Counted from the first letter of the stretch, positions 41,785 through 52,236 are shown. The stretch is DNA of 64,000 bases from JAIYDJ01 sp031400505 (GCA_031400505.1 JANNPZ010000045.1:16352-80351); one strand, 5' to 3'. A program made the numbers and translations. Notes: generated from the letters alone by a model not told the origin.

Positions 41785-42058
41785 GGCCGCGCTGCCTTTT
41801 CGCGTCGCAATCCTCGGACGTGTAATGATGCAGCAAGCTGGTTGGATGGCACAGCAGATGAACCGGCATCAGAACCTGGGCGATGGAGGCAACGCGTCCG
41901 GCGGCGTCAAAGACCCGATCAGACCTTGATCTGCAACTTCGCGCCAAGAAATTCGGCCCGTTCGAGATCAAACCTGATGTACGCCAAGTGTACGGATGCC
42001 AGACGTTGAAATCGCGGGAAAAGCGGGGCATCAGGGGAGGGAAAGGCCCGAGGTACAG

Positions 42059-42985
42059 ATGATCCTGCCCACACCGCGCGGCGCGTTGACGCCGAACCGC
42101 CCGTTGGCCGACCTGACCTGGCTTCGGGTGGGTGGGCCTGCGGATTGGCTTTTTCAACCTGTTGATCTGGATGATCTTTCCGGCTTTCTGGCCGGCCTTG
42201 ATCCGCACGTGCCGGTGTTTCCAATCGGCGTCGGATCGAACCTGATCATTCGCGACGGCGGCTTGCGCGCCGTGGTGATCCGGCTGGGAAGGGGATTTAA
42301 TTCCATTGAAATTCAGGGGGATAGCGTCACCGCAGGCGCCGCCGCACTGGATGCCCATGTCGCCAGAAAAGCGGCAGAGGCAGGGTTGGACCTGACTTTC
42401 CTGCGCACCATTCCGGGTTCGATCGGCGGAGCGGCGCGCATGAACGCCGGGTGCTATGGGCATTACATCGCTGATTTCTTGATCGAAATCCAGGGTGTTG
42501 ACCGCGCAGGGCGGGTGCAGACCCTGCCCGCCGAAGCCCTTGATCTGCGCTACCGCCAGTCCGACCTGCCCGATGGTTTTGTGATCACGTCCGCAACCTT
42601 TCGCGCCCCAAGAGGTGATCCGAAGGCGCTGGAGGCGCAAATGCAAGACCAGATCGCCAAACGAGACGCAAGCCAACCTACCAAGGATAGATCCGCAGGG
42701 TCGACCTTCCGCAACCCCTTGGGGCGTTCTTCGACGGGGGCTTTCGATGACACGCATGAATTGAAGGCCTGGAAGGTGATCGACAATGCCGGAATGCGCG
42801 GTGCAACGCTTGGCGGCGCGCAGATGTCGCCAAAACACTCGAACTTCCTGATCAACACCGGTGGCGCATCTGCCGCCGAACTGGAGGAATTGGGCGAGCA
42901 GGTGCGAAAAAGGGTTTTCGAAACACAAGGGATAGAGTTAGTATGGGAAATCATGCGCGTCGGCGAACCGGCGGCTGAAGGATAA
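42059..42985 (+). CDS. murB: UDP-N-acetylenolpyruvoylglucosamine reductase
   Basis: 308 residues. FAD-binding VFPIGVGSNLIIRDGG, then FLRTIPGSIGGAARMNAGCYG, AGSTFRNPLG with the catalytic Ser, and GGAQMSPKHSNFLIN. Reduces the enolpyruvyl group to lactyl in UDP-MurNAc synthesis. The ATG at 42059 has GAGG upstream; the longer frame from 41996 has no site. The 274 bases before it hold no gene. Confidence 0.96.
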   Translation: MILPTPRGALTPNRPLADLTWLRVGGPADWLFQPVDLDDLSGFLAGLDPHVPVFPIGVGSNLIIRDGGLRAVVIRLGRGFNSIEIQGDSVTAGAAALDAHVARKAAEAGLDLTFLRTIPGSIGGAARMNAGCYGHYIADFLIEIQGVDRAGRVQTLPAEALDLRYRQSDLPDGFVITSATFRAPRGDPKALEAQMQDQIAKRDASQPTKDRSAGSTFRNPLGRSSTGAFDDTHELKAWKVIDNAGMRGATLGGAQMSPKHSNFLINTGGASAAELEELGEQVRKRVFETQGIELVWEIMRVGEPAAEG

Positions 42986-43017
42986 ACATCCGGCGAAGAC
43001 CGGGGTCGAGGCAGAAA

Positions 43018-43938
43018 ATGATAGGCGGTGCGGGCAGATCAGCCGTAACCGTGGCGGTATTGATGGGGGGACGTTCCGCAGAGCGGGAGGTCAGCCTTGT
43101 CTCGGGGCGCGAATGCGCCCTGGCGCTGCGGCAGGCGGGCTATCGGGTGGTCACGGTCGATTGCGACCGGCGGCTTCCTGAAAAGCTGTTGGAACTTCAA
43201 CCGGATGTCGCATTCAACGCGCTGCATGGCCGCTGGGGCGAGGATGGCTGTGTGCAGGGCGTTCTGGAATGGCTGGGCATCGCCTATACCCATTCGGGTA
43301 TCCTGGCATCGGCGCTGGCGATGAACAAAGCCCGCACCAAAGAGGTCTACGCCGCCGCCGGTCTGCCTGTTGTCGTATCGGTGCTGGCCGCGCGCGAGGA
43401 TGTCAGCACGGGCCATGTGATGGCGCCTCCCTATGTGGTCAAGCCGAACAACGAAGGCTCGTCAGTCGGGGTCTATATCGTGCATCAGGGGTCGAATGCG
43501 CCGCGTCTGGCCGATACGATGCCGGCGCAGGTCCTGGTCGAGGCTTATGCGCCGGGCCGCGAGTTGACAACGACGGTGATCGGCGACCGCGCGCTGTGCG
43601 TGACCGATATCGTGTCGCCGGGCTGGTATGACTATGAAGCAAAATACACGGCCGGCGGGTCCAGACATGATGTACCTGCCAAGGTGCCGTCAGAGATTTC
43701 GGCGGCGTGCATGGACTATGCATTGCGAGCGCACTACGCGTTGGGCTGCCGCGGCGTAAGCCGAACCGATTTTCGCTGGGATGAAAGTCGGGGGTTGGCC
43801 GGGTTGATCCTGCTGGAAACCAACACGCAACCCGGCATGACGCCAACCTCGTTGGCCCCCGAGCAGGCCGCGCATTGCGGCATCGCCTTTCCCGACTTGT
43901 GTGCCTGGATGGTCGAGGATGCATCATGCAACCGCTAG
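43018..43938 (+). CDS. ddl: D-alanine--D-alanine ligase
   Basis: 306 residues of the ATP-grasp fold. VLMGGRSAEREVSLVSG, NALHGRWGEDGCVQG, YVVKPNNEGSSVGV, SRTDFRWD and LLETNTQPGMT are the family signatures. It makes the D-Ala-D-Ala terminus of the stem peptide. The 3' end overlaps the ftsQ start by 13 bases. Confidence 0.97.
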   Translation: MIGGAGRSAVTVAVLMGGRSAEREVSLVSGRECALALRQAGYRVVTVDCDRRLPEKLLELQPDVAFNALHGRWGEDGCVQGVLEWLGIAYTHSGILASALAMNKARTKEVYAAAGLPVVVSVLAAREDVSTGHVMAPPYVVKPNNEGSSVGVYIVHQGSNAPRLADTMPAQVLVEAYAPGRELTTTVIGDRALCVTDIVSPGWYDYEAKYTAGGSRHDVPAKVPSEISAACMDYALRAHYALGCRGVSRTDFRWDESRGLAGLILLETNTQPGMTPTSLAPEQAAHCGIAFPDLCAWMVEDASCNR

Positions 43939-44816
43939 GGCGCACCCCGCAGATGCGTCGTGATCCCGCGCCCAGTCGCTGGGCCTATCGGATGCATCGG
44001 CTGCAATTGACACCGATGTTTCGGGTTTTGTTCCGGGTCGGGTTGCCAGTTGCCGTGATCGGATTGGCCGCAGCGGCCTATTTCGGCGACGCGGGAAGAC
44101 GGGCCGCACTGGGTGAGGCCGTGTCGGGTTTGCGCGACCGGTTTCAGGACCGTCCTGAATTCATGATCACGCTGGTGTCGATCGAAGGCGCATCGCCCGA
44201 GTTGGCCAAGGCCGTGCGTGCCCGGATGGCGGTCAAGCTGCCGTTGTCGTCCTTTGCACTGGACCTTGATCTGGTTCGCGCGAAGGCCGAGGCGCTGGAT
44301 GCGGTGGAAAGCGCCGACATGCGGGTGCGGGCGCAGGGCGTGTTGCAGGTGGTTGTCGTCGAACGCGAACCTGTGGTGATCTGGCGCTCTGAAGACGGGT
44401 TGACGATGCTGGATGCGAGCGGGCACCGGGTGGCAGGGCTTGCCGCCCGTGCCGACCGGCCGGACCTGCCGGTGATCGCGGGGCAGGGGGCGGATGCGGC
44501 CGCTGGTCAGGCACTCGCGATCCTTGCCGCCGCAGAGCCGATCTTGCCAAGGCTGCGGGGGCTTGTGCGGATGGGCGAGCGGCGTTGGGACGTCGTGCTT
44601 GACCGCAATCAGCGTTTGATGCTGCCTGCCGACGATCCGGTTGCGGCGCTGGAACGCGTCTTGCAGCTTGATCGGGCTGAAGACCTGTTGGCGCGCGATG
44701 TTCTGGCGGTCGATCTGCGCGTGCCGCAGCGCCCCGTTCTGCGATTAGCCCCTGATGCCCTGTCCGGTCTGCGTGCAGCGCGCGGCCTGACACCTGCCCC
44801 GGAGAACGCCCTATGA
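43926..44816 (+). CDS. ftsQ: cell division protein FtsQ
   Basis: 296 residues. A cytoplasmic N-terminus of about 35 residues, one membrane segment (VLFRVGLPVAVIGLAAAAYFG), then a POTRA domain (FMITLVSIEGASPELAKAVR) and the FtsQ domain (VVVVEREPVVIWRSEDGLTM). It links the cytoplasmic ring to FtsL and FtsB. The stop overlaps the ftsA ATG. Confidence 0.93.
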   Translation: MQPLGRTPQMRRDPAPSRWAYRMHRLQLTPMFRVLFRVGLPVAVIGLAAAAYFGDAGRRAALGEAVSGLRDRFQDRPEFMITLVSIEGASPELAKAVRARMAVKLPLSSFALDLDLVRAKAEALDAVESADMRVRAQGVLQVVVVEREPVVIWRSEDGLTMLDASGHRVAGLAARADRPDLPVIAGQGADAAAGQALAILAAAEPILPRLRGLVRMGERRWDVVLDRNQRLMLPADDPVAALERVLQLDRAEDLLARDVLAVDLRVPQRPVLRLAPDALSGLRAARGLTPAPENAL

Positions 44817-46147
44817 CCGACCTGTACCAATCTCAGCGCGCGATGCGGAACATGCGGCGGGCCGCCTTGCAACGCGGTGTCATTGCTGTCCTGGACGTGG
44901 GCACCAGCAAGATCGCCTGCCTGATCCTGCGGTTCGACGGGCTGGAAGACACACGCGAAAGTGACGGCGTCGGGGCGATGGCGGGCCAGTCGAACTTTCG
45001 GGTGATCGGGGCTGCCACGACTCGGTCGCGCGGGGTTCGCTTTGGCGAGATCGCGGTGATGAACGAGACCGAGCGCGCCATTCGCACCGCCGTACAAGCG
45101 GCACAGAAGATGGCAAATGTTCGGGTGGATCACTGCATTGCCTGTTTCGCCGGGGCAGAGCCGCGCAGCTATGGCCTTGCAGGCGAATGGGATCTGCAGG
45201 ATTCAGTCGTCGTCGATCAGGACGTGGCGCGGGTGCTGGCGGCCTGCGATGTGCCCGACATCGGGCAGGGGCGCGAAGTGCTGCACGCGCATCCGGTCAA
45301 CTTTGCCCTGGACCATCGCACCGGGCTGGGCGATCCGCGCGGGCAGATCGGCAACCGGCTAGCTTGTGACATGCACATGCTGTCAGTCGAGGCGTCGGTG
45401 GTGCAGAACCTTCTTTACTGCATCAAGCGGTGTGACCTTGAACTGGCGGGGCTTGCCTCGTCGGCCTATGTCTCGGGGATTTCCTCTTTGGTCGAAGACG
45501 AACAAGAGCTGGGTTCGGCGTGCATCGACATGGGGGGCGGATCGACCGGTATTTCGATCTTCATGAAAAAGCACATGATTTATGCGGACTCGGTGCGGCT
45601 GGGCGGCGACCACGTGACTTCTGACATCTCGAAGGGGCTGCAGGTGCCGCTGGTGGTGGCCGAACGGATCAAGACAAAACATGGCGGCGTCGTGGCCACC
45701 GGTATGGATGACCGCGAGATGATCGAGATCGGCGGTGACAGCGGCGATTGGGAAAAGGACCGCCAGCAAGTCAGCCGGACCGAACTGATCGGCATCATCC
45801 GCCCGCGGGTCGAGGAAATCCTGGAAGACGTCGCGGCCCGGCTGAATGCTGGGTTCTTTGACCAGCTTCCGAGCCAGCAGATCGTCTTGACGGGCGGGGC
45901 CAGTCAGATCCCGGGGCTGGATGGTCTGGCAAGCCGAATCCTTGGCCAAAGGGTGCGGATGGGGCGGCCCCTGCGCGTGCAGGGATTGCCACAGGCGGCG
46001 ACGGGGCCTGCATTCTCTGGTGCGGTCGGATTGTCACTGTTTGCGGCCCATCCGCAGGATGAATGGTGGGATTTCGACATTCCCGCAGAACGCTATCCCG
46101 CGCGATCGATCAAAAGGGCGCTGAAATGGTTAAAGGACAACTGGTAA
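44813..46147 (+). CDS. ftsA: cell division protein FtsA
   Basis: 444 residues, actin-like. Phosphate motif AVLDVGTSKIACLIL, then CIDMGGGSTGISIF and VLTGGASQIPGLDGL. The C-terminal amphipathic helix (SIKRALKWLKDNW) anchors it to the membrane. It tethers FtsZ. Starts inside the end of ftsQ (ATGA). Confidence 0.97.
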   Translation: MTDLYQSQRAMRNMRRAALQRGVIAVLDVGTSKIACLILRFDGLEDTRESDGVGAMAGQSNFRVIGAATTRSRGVRFGEIAVMNETERAIRTAVQAAQKMANVRVDHCIACFAGAEPRSYGLAGEWDLQDSVVVDQDVARVLAACDVPDIGQGREVLHAHPVNFALDHRTGLGDPRGQIGNRLACDMHMLSVEASVVQNLLYCIKRCDLELAGLASSAYVSGISSLVEDEQELGSACIDMGGGSTGISIFMKKHMIYADSVRLGGDHVTSDISKGLQVPLVVAERIKTKHGGVVATGMDDREMIEIGGDSGDWEKDRQQVSRTELIGIIRPRVEEILEDVAARLNAGFFDQLPSQQIVLTGGASQIPGLDGLASRILGQRVRMGRPLRVQGLPQAATGPAFSGAVGLSLFAAHPQDEWWDFDIPAERYPARSIKRALKWLKDNW

Positions 46148-46364
46148 CTCGCTATATGCTGCGTTCCTACCAAAATGCGGGAGTTTTTTGGCCGATCAGT
46201 CCACATTTTGTAGGCTGTTAAGCTTTTTCTCGTGACGACACTGCGTTCTGTAGGTAGACTTGTTCATAATTCGGTGATCCGCGCCTCGGGACAGGGGCGG
46301 TAGCATCCTAAACGGCGATTGGCGGCGCACCCGCTGCCCAACAGACAACAGGCGGACAGAAACC

Positions 46365-47996
46365 ATGGCATTGAATTTGATGATGACCTCGCAGCGCGAA
46401 GAGCTGAAGCCGCGCATCACCGTGTTCGGTGTGGGGGGTGCGGGCGGTAATGCGGTCAACAACATGATCGACAAGCAGCTTGAAGGCGTCGAGTTTGTGG
46501 TGGCGAACACCGATGCGCAGGCGTTGCAGCAAAGCCGGGCCGTGTCGAAAATCCAGATGGGCCTGAGGGTGACCGAGGGTCTGGGTGCGGGCGCGCGCCC
46601 CACGGTGGGGGCTGCGGCGGCCGAAGAGACGATCGAAGAGATTGTTGATCATCTGGCCGGTGCGCACATGTGTTTCATCACTGCCGGCATGGGCGGCGGC
46701 ACCGGCACCGGGGCGGCCCCGATCATAGCACAAGCGGCGCGTGAATTGGGCGTGCTGACGGTGGGCGTGGTGACCAAGCCCTTCCAGTTCGAGGGCAACA
46801 AGCGGATGCGTCAGGCCGAAGAGGGAATCGAGGCGCTGCAAAAGGTCGTCGATACCCTGATCATCATCCCCAACCAGAACCTGTTCCGGCTGGCCAATGA
46901 ACGCACGACCTTTACCGAAGCCTTCGCGATGGCAGACGATGTGCTCTATCAGGGCGTCAAGGGCGTCACCGATCTGATGGTGCGGCCCGGTCTGATCAAC
47001 CTTGATTTCGCCGACGTGCGCGCGGTGATGGACGAGATGGGCAAGGCGATGATGGGCACCGGCGAGGCCGAGGGGCCGGATCGTGCCGTTCAGGCGGCCG
47101 AGAAGGCGATTGCCAACCCGCTCTTGGATGAAATCAGCCTGCACGGGGCCAAGGGCGTGCTGATCAACATCACAGGCGGCTATGACCTGACCCTGTTCGA
47201 ATTGGACGAGGCCGCCAACATCATCCGCGAGAAGGTCGATCCGGACGCCAACATCATTGTCGGGTCCACTTTAGACACCTCGATGGAGGGGGTCTTGCGG
47301 GTTTCGGTCGTTGCGACGGGCATTGATGTGGCCGAAACGCGCGCCGATGCGCCCGTCGCCCGCCGGTCAATGGCCGAACCGTTGAAAGCTGCGGCACCTG
47401 TGATCGAGCCCAAGCGTGAACTTCCGCTGGCGTTGCCGTCTGCGCCAATGCCGTCCGCCCCGCCGCAGCCGCAACATCTGTCTGAAGATGGCTACAACGC
47501 CGATCCTTCACTGTTCGAAGCGGGCGAAGCGCGCCAGGATGATGTGCCCCCCCCCGCCTATGTCCCCCAGCCAGAAGTTGCCACGCGGGCACCCGTGGCC
47601 ACAACGATGCGTCAGCAAGACGACGCGGCTGCATTCGTTGCCCCGCGTCCGCGTGCAGCTGGCACCCCGTCACCCGAAGCACTGGCCCGTCTGCAGGCCG
47701 CCGTCAGCAAATCGCCCGTTCCGCGTCAGCAGGTTCAGGCCCAGACACCGCGCACCACAATACCCGCTGCCATTCCCGCCGCACCGTTCCCGCAAAAGCC
47801 GGCGGCAGAGCGTCCGCGCTTTGGGATCGGCAGCCTGATCAACCGGATGTCAGGCGGCCATTCCGAACCCAACGCCGAGCGCCCGCAAGCCGCGCGCCAG
47901 CAACCGACGATGTCAGCCTATGAAGATGAACACGACGCAGCACCCGAACAGGATCGCAACAACATACCTGCTTTCCTGCGCCGTCAGGCGAACTGA
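46365..47996 (+). CDS. ftsZ: cell division protein FtsZ
   Basis: 543 residues, tubulin-like GTPase. FGVGGAGGNAVNNM at 21-34, tubulin signature GGGTGTG at 110-116, and NLDFADVRAVM with the synergy loop. After residue 320 a long Pro/Ala/Gln-rich linker follows, usual in alphaproteobacteria, and it ends in the partner-binding tail IPAFLRRQAN. The 217 bases upstream of the ATG separate it from ftsA and may hold its own promoter. A strong terminator follows. Confidence 0.98.
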   Translation: MALNLMMTSQREELKPRITVFGVGGAGGNAVNNMIDKQLEGVEFVVANTDAQALQQSRAVSKIQMGLRVTEGLGAGARPTVGAAAAEETIEEIVDHLAGAHMCFITAGMGGGTGTGAAPIIAQAARELGVLTVGVVTKPFQFEGNKRMRQAEEGIEALQKVVDTLIIIPNQNLFRLANERTTFTEAFAMADDVLYQGVKGVTDLMVRPGLINLDFADVRAVMDEMGKAMMGTGEAEGPDRAVQAAEKAIANPLLDEISLHGAKGVLINITGGYDLTLFELDEAANIIREKVDPDANIIVGSTLDTSMEGVLRVSVVATGIDVAETRADAPVARRSMAEPLKAAAPVIEPKRELPLALPSAPMPSAPPQPQHLSEDGYNADPSLFEAGEARQDDVPPPAYVPQPEVATRAPVATTMRQQDDAAAFVAPRPRAAGTPSPEALARLQAAVSKSPVPRQQVQAQTPRTTIPAAIPAAPFPQKPAAERPRFGIGSLINRMSGGHSEPNAERPQAARQQPTMSAYEDEHDAAPEQDRNNIPAFLRRQAN

Positions 47997-48015
47997 TCGC
48001 CATTCGAACGGTGTA

Positions 48016-48050
48016 GAAGGCCCGGGATAGTTCCCGGGCCTTCTTTGTTT
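48016..48050 (+). terminator. intrinsic terminator after ftsZ
   Basis: GAAGGCCCGGGA (48016-48027) pairs perfectly with TCCCGGGCCTTC (48032-48043) around a 4-base loop, followed by TTTGTTTTT. It ends the dcw transcript 19 bases after the ftsZ stop. Confidence 0.93.
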
Positions 48051-48190
48051 TTGCTGACAAAAATGCCAATGGCAGCCTGTTACACTCGGTCACAAAGCGT
48101 GAGTTGTGATCATGCCGGATGAAGATTATTTCCTACAGACGTTAATGGGGTCTGAAAAACGCCCTGCCGGATGTTTCGTCGGAGGCTTGC

Positions 48191-49117
48191 GTGCAATTCA
48201 CTGTGAAATCTGCTGCCAGCTTTACCGGGCTTGGCCTGCATGGCGGCGCGGTTGTGCGGATGTCCGTGCTGCCCGCTGCAGCAGGGTCAGGGATCTGGTT
48301 TCACCGCACGGATGTGATCGACAGTGATCCATTGATCCCCGCCATCTGGAATGCAGTCGTGCCGTCGCGGCTTTGTACACTGGTGGCAAATGCCGACGGT
48401 GTTTCGGTCTCGACAATCGAGCATCTGATGGCTGCCTTGGCGGGTCTTGGCATTCACAACGCACTGATCCAGATCGATGGTCCGGAAGTGCCGATCCTGG
48501 ATGGGTCGGCGGTGCCGTTTGTGGCCGGGATGCTGGCAAGCGGACTCCAGCCCCTTGCCGCCCCGGCGCGGGCAATCCGCGTGCTGAAAACGATCGAGGT
48601 GCGCGACGGCGAGGCGATGGCGCGGCTTGAACCCGCCGACATGCTCGAGATCGACTTTTCCATCGCGTTCCCTGAACCGGCAATCGGCAAGCAGTCCCGG
48701 CGGTTGAACATGGCCAACGGTGCCTTTGTGCGCGAACTGTCGGACAGCCGTACCTTCTGCCTGAATGCGGATGTGGACAGGATGCGGGCCAACGGGTTGG
48801 CACAGGGTGGCTCGCTGGGCAATGCAGTGGTGTTTGATCACGGGCGCGTCCTGACACCGGGCGGCCTGCGTCACGGGGATGAACCGGTCCGTCACAAGAT
48901 GCTTGACGCGATGGGCGATCTGGCGCTTGCAGGCGGCCCGCTCTTGGCGCGCTACACCGGTGTGCGGGCGGGGCATGCTCTGACCAACCGTTTGCTGCGC
49001 ACTCTGTTTGCAACGCCCGGTGCCTTTGTCGTGGATACCTGCGGATCTTCGATCAACGGTAAACTGCCGGGTGTCGGGGTCCGGCCCGCCGACTTGCCGC
49101 TTTGCGTCAGTGCCTGA
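48191..49117 (+). CDS. lpxC: UDP-3-O-acyl-N-acetylglucosamine deacetylase
   Basis: 308 residues from a GTG with GGAGG 5 bases upstream. Zn site in IEHLMAALAGLGI (His78), VPILDGSAVPFV, and HKMLDAMGDLALAG. It commits lipid A synthesis. It lies after the ftsZ terminator, so it has its own promoter in the 48054-48190 gap. Confidence 0.96.
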   Translation: MQFTVKSAASFTGLGLHGGAVVRMSVLPAAAGSGIWFHRTDVIDSDPLIPAIWNAVVPSRLCTLVANADGVSVSTIEHLMAALAGLGIHNALIQIDGPEVPILDGSAVPFVAGMLASGLQPLAAPARAIRVLKTIEVRDGEAMARLEPADMLEIDFSIAFPEPAIGKQSRRLNMANGAFVRELSDSRTFCLNADVDRMRANGLAQGGSLGNAVVFDHGRVLTPGGLRHGDEPVRHKMLDAMGDLALAGGPLLARYTGVRAGHALTNRLLRTLFATPGAFVVDTCGSSINGKLPGVGVRPADLPLCVSA

Positions 49118-49255
49118 CCGTCTTTGCGAAGAAAGCCGTTTTGCGCCCCGGATTTATCTGTGCTAGGAAACCTAAAATCGGGTTCCCGCCCTCTGGACCT
49201 GGTCTGCTTTGGATCAGTCACTGGGCGTGCGAGCAAAGCATGGGATAGGCGGAAG

Positions 49256-50101
49256 ATGGCAGGCGGATTATCGGGTGCTGCACGCGGAATAGGCATCCTG
49301 CTTGTGCTGGCATCACTGTCAGCATGTGGCCCGCGGGAGAGCAAGCTGCCTCCGGCGGAAAGCTTTACCGCTGACCAGCTTTTTACCAAGGGCGAAGTCG
49401 AGCTTGCAACCGCCAAAAAGCCTGAAGACGCACTCGTGTTCTTCGAGGATGTCGAAAGGCTGTACCCCTATTCCGAATTCGCAAAGCGTGCCGTAATCAT
49501 GCAGGCATTCGTCCAGCACAGTGCCAAGAACTACGAAGAAGCGCGGCTTGCGGCGCAGCGCTATCTTGATTTCTATCCGGGCGGCGAGGATGAGGCCTAT
49601 GCAACCTATCTGCTGGCTCTCAGCTTTTATGACCAGATCGACGAAGTCGGTCGCGATCAGGGGCTGACCTTTCAGGCGCTGCAATCGCTGCGTGGGGTGA
49701 TCGAACAGTATCCCGACAGCGAATATGCGCGCGCGGCGATGCTGAAGTTCGACCTTGCCTTCGATCACCTCGCCGGCAAAGAGATGGAGATCGGGCGCTA
49801 CTACCTCAAGCGCAGGAACTATGCGGCGTCGATCAACCGGTTCCGCGTCGTGGTGCAGGATTTCCAGACAACAAGCCACACTCCCGAGGCGCTGCACCGC
49901 CTTGTCGAAGCCTATCTGGCATTGGGTCTGGAAGACGAGGCGCAGACTTCGGCGGCAATCCTTGGCTTCAACTACAAGTCCAGCCCGTTCTATGAAGACA
50001 GCTTCCGGCTGCTGAAAAACAAGGGGCTGGCACCCGAGGCAAAGGGCACAAGCTGGCTGGCGTCCGTGTATCGGCAGATGATCAAGGGCGAGTGGCTGTA
50101 A
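49256..50101 (+). CDS. bamD: outer membrane assembly lipoprotein BamD
   Basis: 281 residues. Lipoprotein signal ILLVLASLSAC with the acylated Cys24, followed by TPR-type helices (ADQLFTKGEVELATAKKPED, FAKRAVIMQAFVQHSAKNYE, YPDSEYARAAMLKFDLAFDH). Part of the BAM complex. The ATG at 49256 is chosen because the signal peptide starts there. Confidence 0.94.
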   Translation: MAGGLSGAARGIGILLVLASLSACGPRESKLPPAESFTADQLFTKGEVELATAKKPEDALVFFEDVERLYPYSEFAKRAVIMQAFVQHSAKNYEEARLAAQRYLDFYPGGEDEAYATYLLALSFYDQIDEVGRDQGLTFQALQSLRGVIEQYPDSEYARAAMLKFDLAFDHLAGKEMEIGRYYLKRRNYAASINRFRVVVQDFQTTSHTPEALHRLVEAYLALGLEDEAQTSAAILGFNYKSSPFYEDSFRLLKNKGLAPEAKGTSWLASVYRQMIKGEWL

Positions 50102-50141
50102 AGGTGCCTGCGTGCGCGCAGCCCGGTGATCGGCGGAGTTC

Positions 50142-51785
50142 ATGCTGACCTCTTTGCAGATTCGCGACGTGTTGATCATCGAACGGCTGGACCTGGCATT
50201 TCAGTCGGGGTTGAACGTGCTGACCGGCGAAACCGGAGCGGGCAAATCGATATTGCTGGATGCGTTGGGGTTTGTGCTGGGCTGGCGCGGGCGCGCCGAA
50301 CTGGTGCGCACGGGTGCGGCACAGGGCGAAGTGGTGGCGGTTTTCGACTTGCCGCCCAGGCACACGGCGCGGTTGGTGCTGGCCGAAGCCGGAATCGAGA
50401 CGGAAGACGAGGTGATCTTGCGTCGGGTCAACACGGCTGATGGCCGCAAGACGGCCTGGGTCAACGACCGTCGCGTGTCAGGCGAGGTGTTGCGCGACCT
50501 GTCCGACCGATTGGTGGAACTGCACGGGCAACAAGACGATCGCGGGCTGCTGAACCCGCGTGGCCATCGTGCCCTGCTCGATGCTTTTGCCGAGGTCGAT
50601 CTGGCAGGTCTACGCGGGTTATGGCGCGAAAAATCGGCTGCCAAAGCAGCGCTTGCCGAGGCGCAGGTGGCTTTGGCAGCCGCGCAGGCCGAAGAAGACT
50701 GGTTGCGCCATGCAGTGGCCGAACTTGACAAGCTGAACCCGGCCCCGGGCGAGGATGCCGTGCTCGACACGCGCCGCCGCGCCATGCAAGGGGCAGCCCG
50801 GATCAGGGCAGACATTGCGCGCGCGCATCAGGTGCTGACGGAAGGCGCCGAAGGCCAGATGCGCGATGCTCAGCGTTGGCTTGACGGCGCGTCGGACCGG
50901 GCAGAGGGGCGGCTGGATGCGCCCCTTGCGGCGTTGTCGCGCGCCTTGGCGGAACTGGGCGATGCGGGAGAAGGGGTCGAGGCGGCGCTGCGCGGGCTCG
51001 AGTTCGACCCGCACGAGCTGGAGGCGCTGGAGGAGCGCCTGTTTGCGATCCGCGCGCTGGCACGCAAGCATGGTGTGCTGCCGGACGATCTGGGGACGCT
51101 GGCAGGTCGGTTGCACGACCGGCTGACTGCGCTGGATGCTGGATCGACCGGACTTGCCAGACTGTCCCGCGCGCTGGCCGAGGCGGACGCCGCCTATCTT
51201 GGTGCCGCAGTCAAGATATCCGCGCAGCGCAAAGCGGCGGCTGGCCGGCTTGATCTGGCGATGGCGGCCGAACTGGCCCCGCTTAAGATGGAACGCGCGC
51301 TGTTTGTCACAGAAGTGACCCCGGCTGATCCGGGACCCGAAGGCAGCGACGCGGTTACATTCACGGTGGCCACCAATCCGGGCGCGCCGTCGGGGCCACT
51401 GAACCGCATTGCGTCCGGGGGCGAGCTTTCGCGTTTCCTGCTGGCGCTCAAGGTTTGCCTCAGCGGCAACACGCCGGGGCTGACCATGATCTTTGACGAG
51501 ATCGACCGAGGCGTCGGCGGGGCCACTGCCGATGCGGTGGGGCGGCGGCTGCAAGCGTTGGCGCAGGCCGGGCAAGTTCTGGTGGTCACGCACAGCCCGC
51601 AAGTCGCGGCACGTGGCGGCCATCACTGGCGAGTAGAAAAGCATGTGACGGGTGGGCGGACGCTGTCGACCGTAACGCCGCTGGATCAACCCGACCGGGT
51701 CGAGGAAATCGCCCGGATGCTGGCCGGTGATGTGATTTCCGAAGCGGCGCGGGCGGCGGCACGCGCATTACTCTGTCAGACTTGA
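50142..51785 (+). CDS. recN: DNA repair protein RecN
   Basis: 547 residues, SMC-like. Walker A GETGAGKS at 29-36; two long coiled-coil arms in the middle; C-terminal SGGELSRFLLALK and FDEIDRGVGGATA with Walker B; VTHSPQVAARG. It holds broken ends in recombination. GGAG precedes the ATG. Its 3' end overlaps the convergent SnoaL-like gene by 18 bases. Confidence 0.96.
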   Translation: MLTSLQIRDVLIIERLDLAFQSGLNVLTGETGAGKSILLDALGFVLGWRGRAELVRTGAAQGEVVAVFDLPPRHTARLVLAEAGIETEDEVILRRVNTADGRKTAWVNDRRVSGEVLRDLSDRLVELHGQQDDRGLLNPRGHRALLDAFAEVDLAGLRGLWREKSAAKAALAEAQVALAAAQAEEDWLRHAVAELDKLNPAPGEDAVLDTRRRAMQGAARIRADIARAHQVLTEGAEGQMRDAQRWLDGASDRAEGRLDAPLAALSRALAELGDAGEGVEAALRGLEFDPHELEALEERLFAIRALARKHGVLPDDLGTLAGRLHDRLTALDAGSTGLARLSRALAEADAAYLGAAVKISAQRKAAAGRLDLAMAAELAPLKMERALFVTEVTPADPGPEGSDAVTFTVATNPGAPSGPLNRIASGGELSRFLLALKVCLSGNTPGLTMIFDEIDRGVGGATADAVGRRLQALAQAGQVLVVTHSPQVAARGGHHWRVEKHVTGGRTLSTVTPLDQPDRVEEIARMLAGDVISEAARAAARALLCQT

Positions 51786-52151
51786 AAAACCAAGGCTTGC
51801 CGCATTCCACCCCGACGGCACCGCAACCAGAACCACCGACAGCAACGCGGCAAAGCGGGGCAGGTCACTGCCATCCGGTGCCGCCGCGCCAGACACCACG
51901 AATCGCTGATGCAGCAAGCAGATTTCCCCTGAAAGCTGACGCAGCTGCACCTTCCCGGTCACCAGCCGCGCGCGGGCAAAGATACCGGAGAACTCGGCCG
52001 CCAAGATGTCGCGCGTCGCTGTTCGCCCTTCAACCCATGCTCCGGTCAAGGTCAATACTGCTGCATCCTCTGTCAGATAGCCAACCAGCCGGTCAGCATC
52101 CTGCGCTCCGAAAGCGGCGGCAAAGGCGCGTGGAAAGTCTTGCGGGGTCAT
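51768..52151 (-). CDS. SnoaL/NTF2-like small protein
   Basis: 127 residues. FAAAFGAQDADRLVGYLTED, AVLTLTGAWVEGRTAT and QLSGEICLLHQRFVVSG fit the NTF2-like cone fold of the SgcJ/EcaC type. Role unknown. Convergent with recN, overlapping its last 18 bases. Confidence 0.75.
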   Translation of the reverse strand: MTPQDFPRAFAAAFGAQDADRLVGYLTEDAAVLTLTGAWVEGRTATRDILAAEFSGIFARARLVTGKVQLRQLSGEICLLHQRFVVSGAAAPDGSDLPRFAALLSVVLVAVPSGWNAASLGFSSLTE

Positions 52152-52236
52152 GGGAACGGGCCTTGTGCGGGGATCACATCCACCCCGGACTTAGCATCTC
52201 TGCACGCGCGAAGGGAACCGCGAACAAACCCGCCGG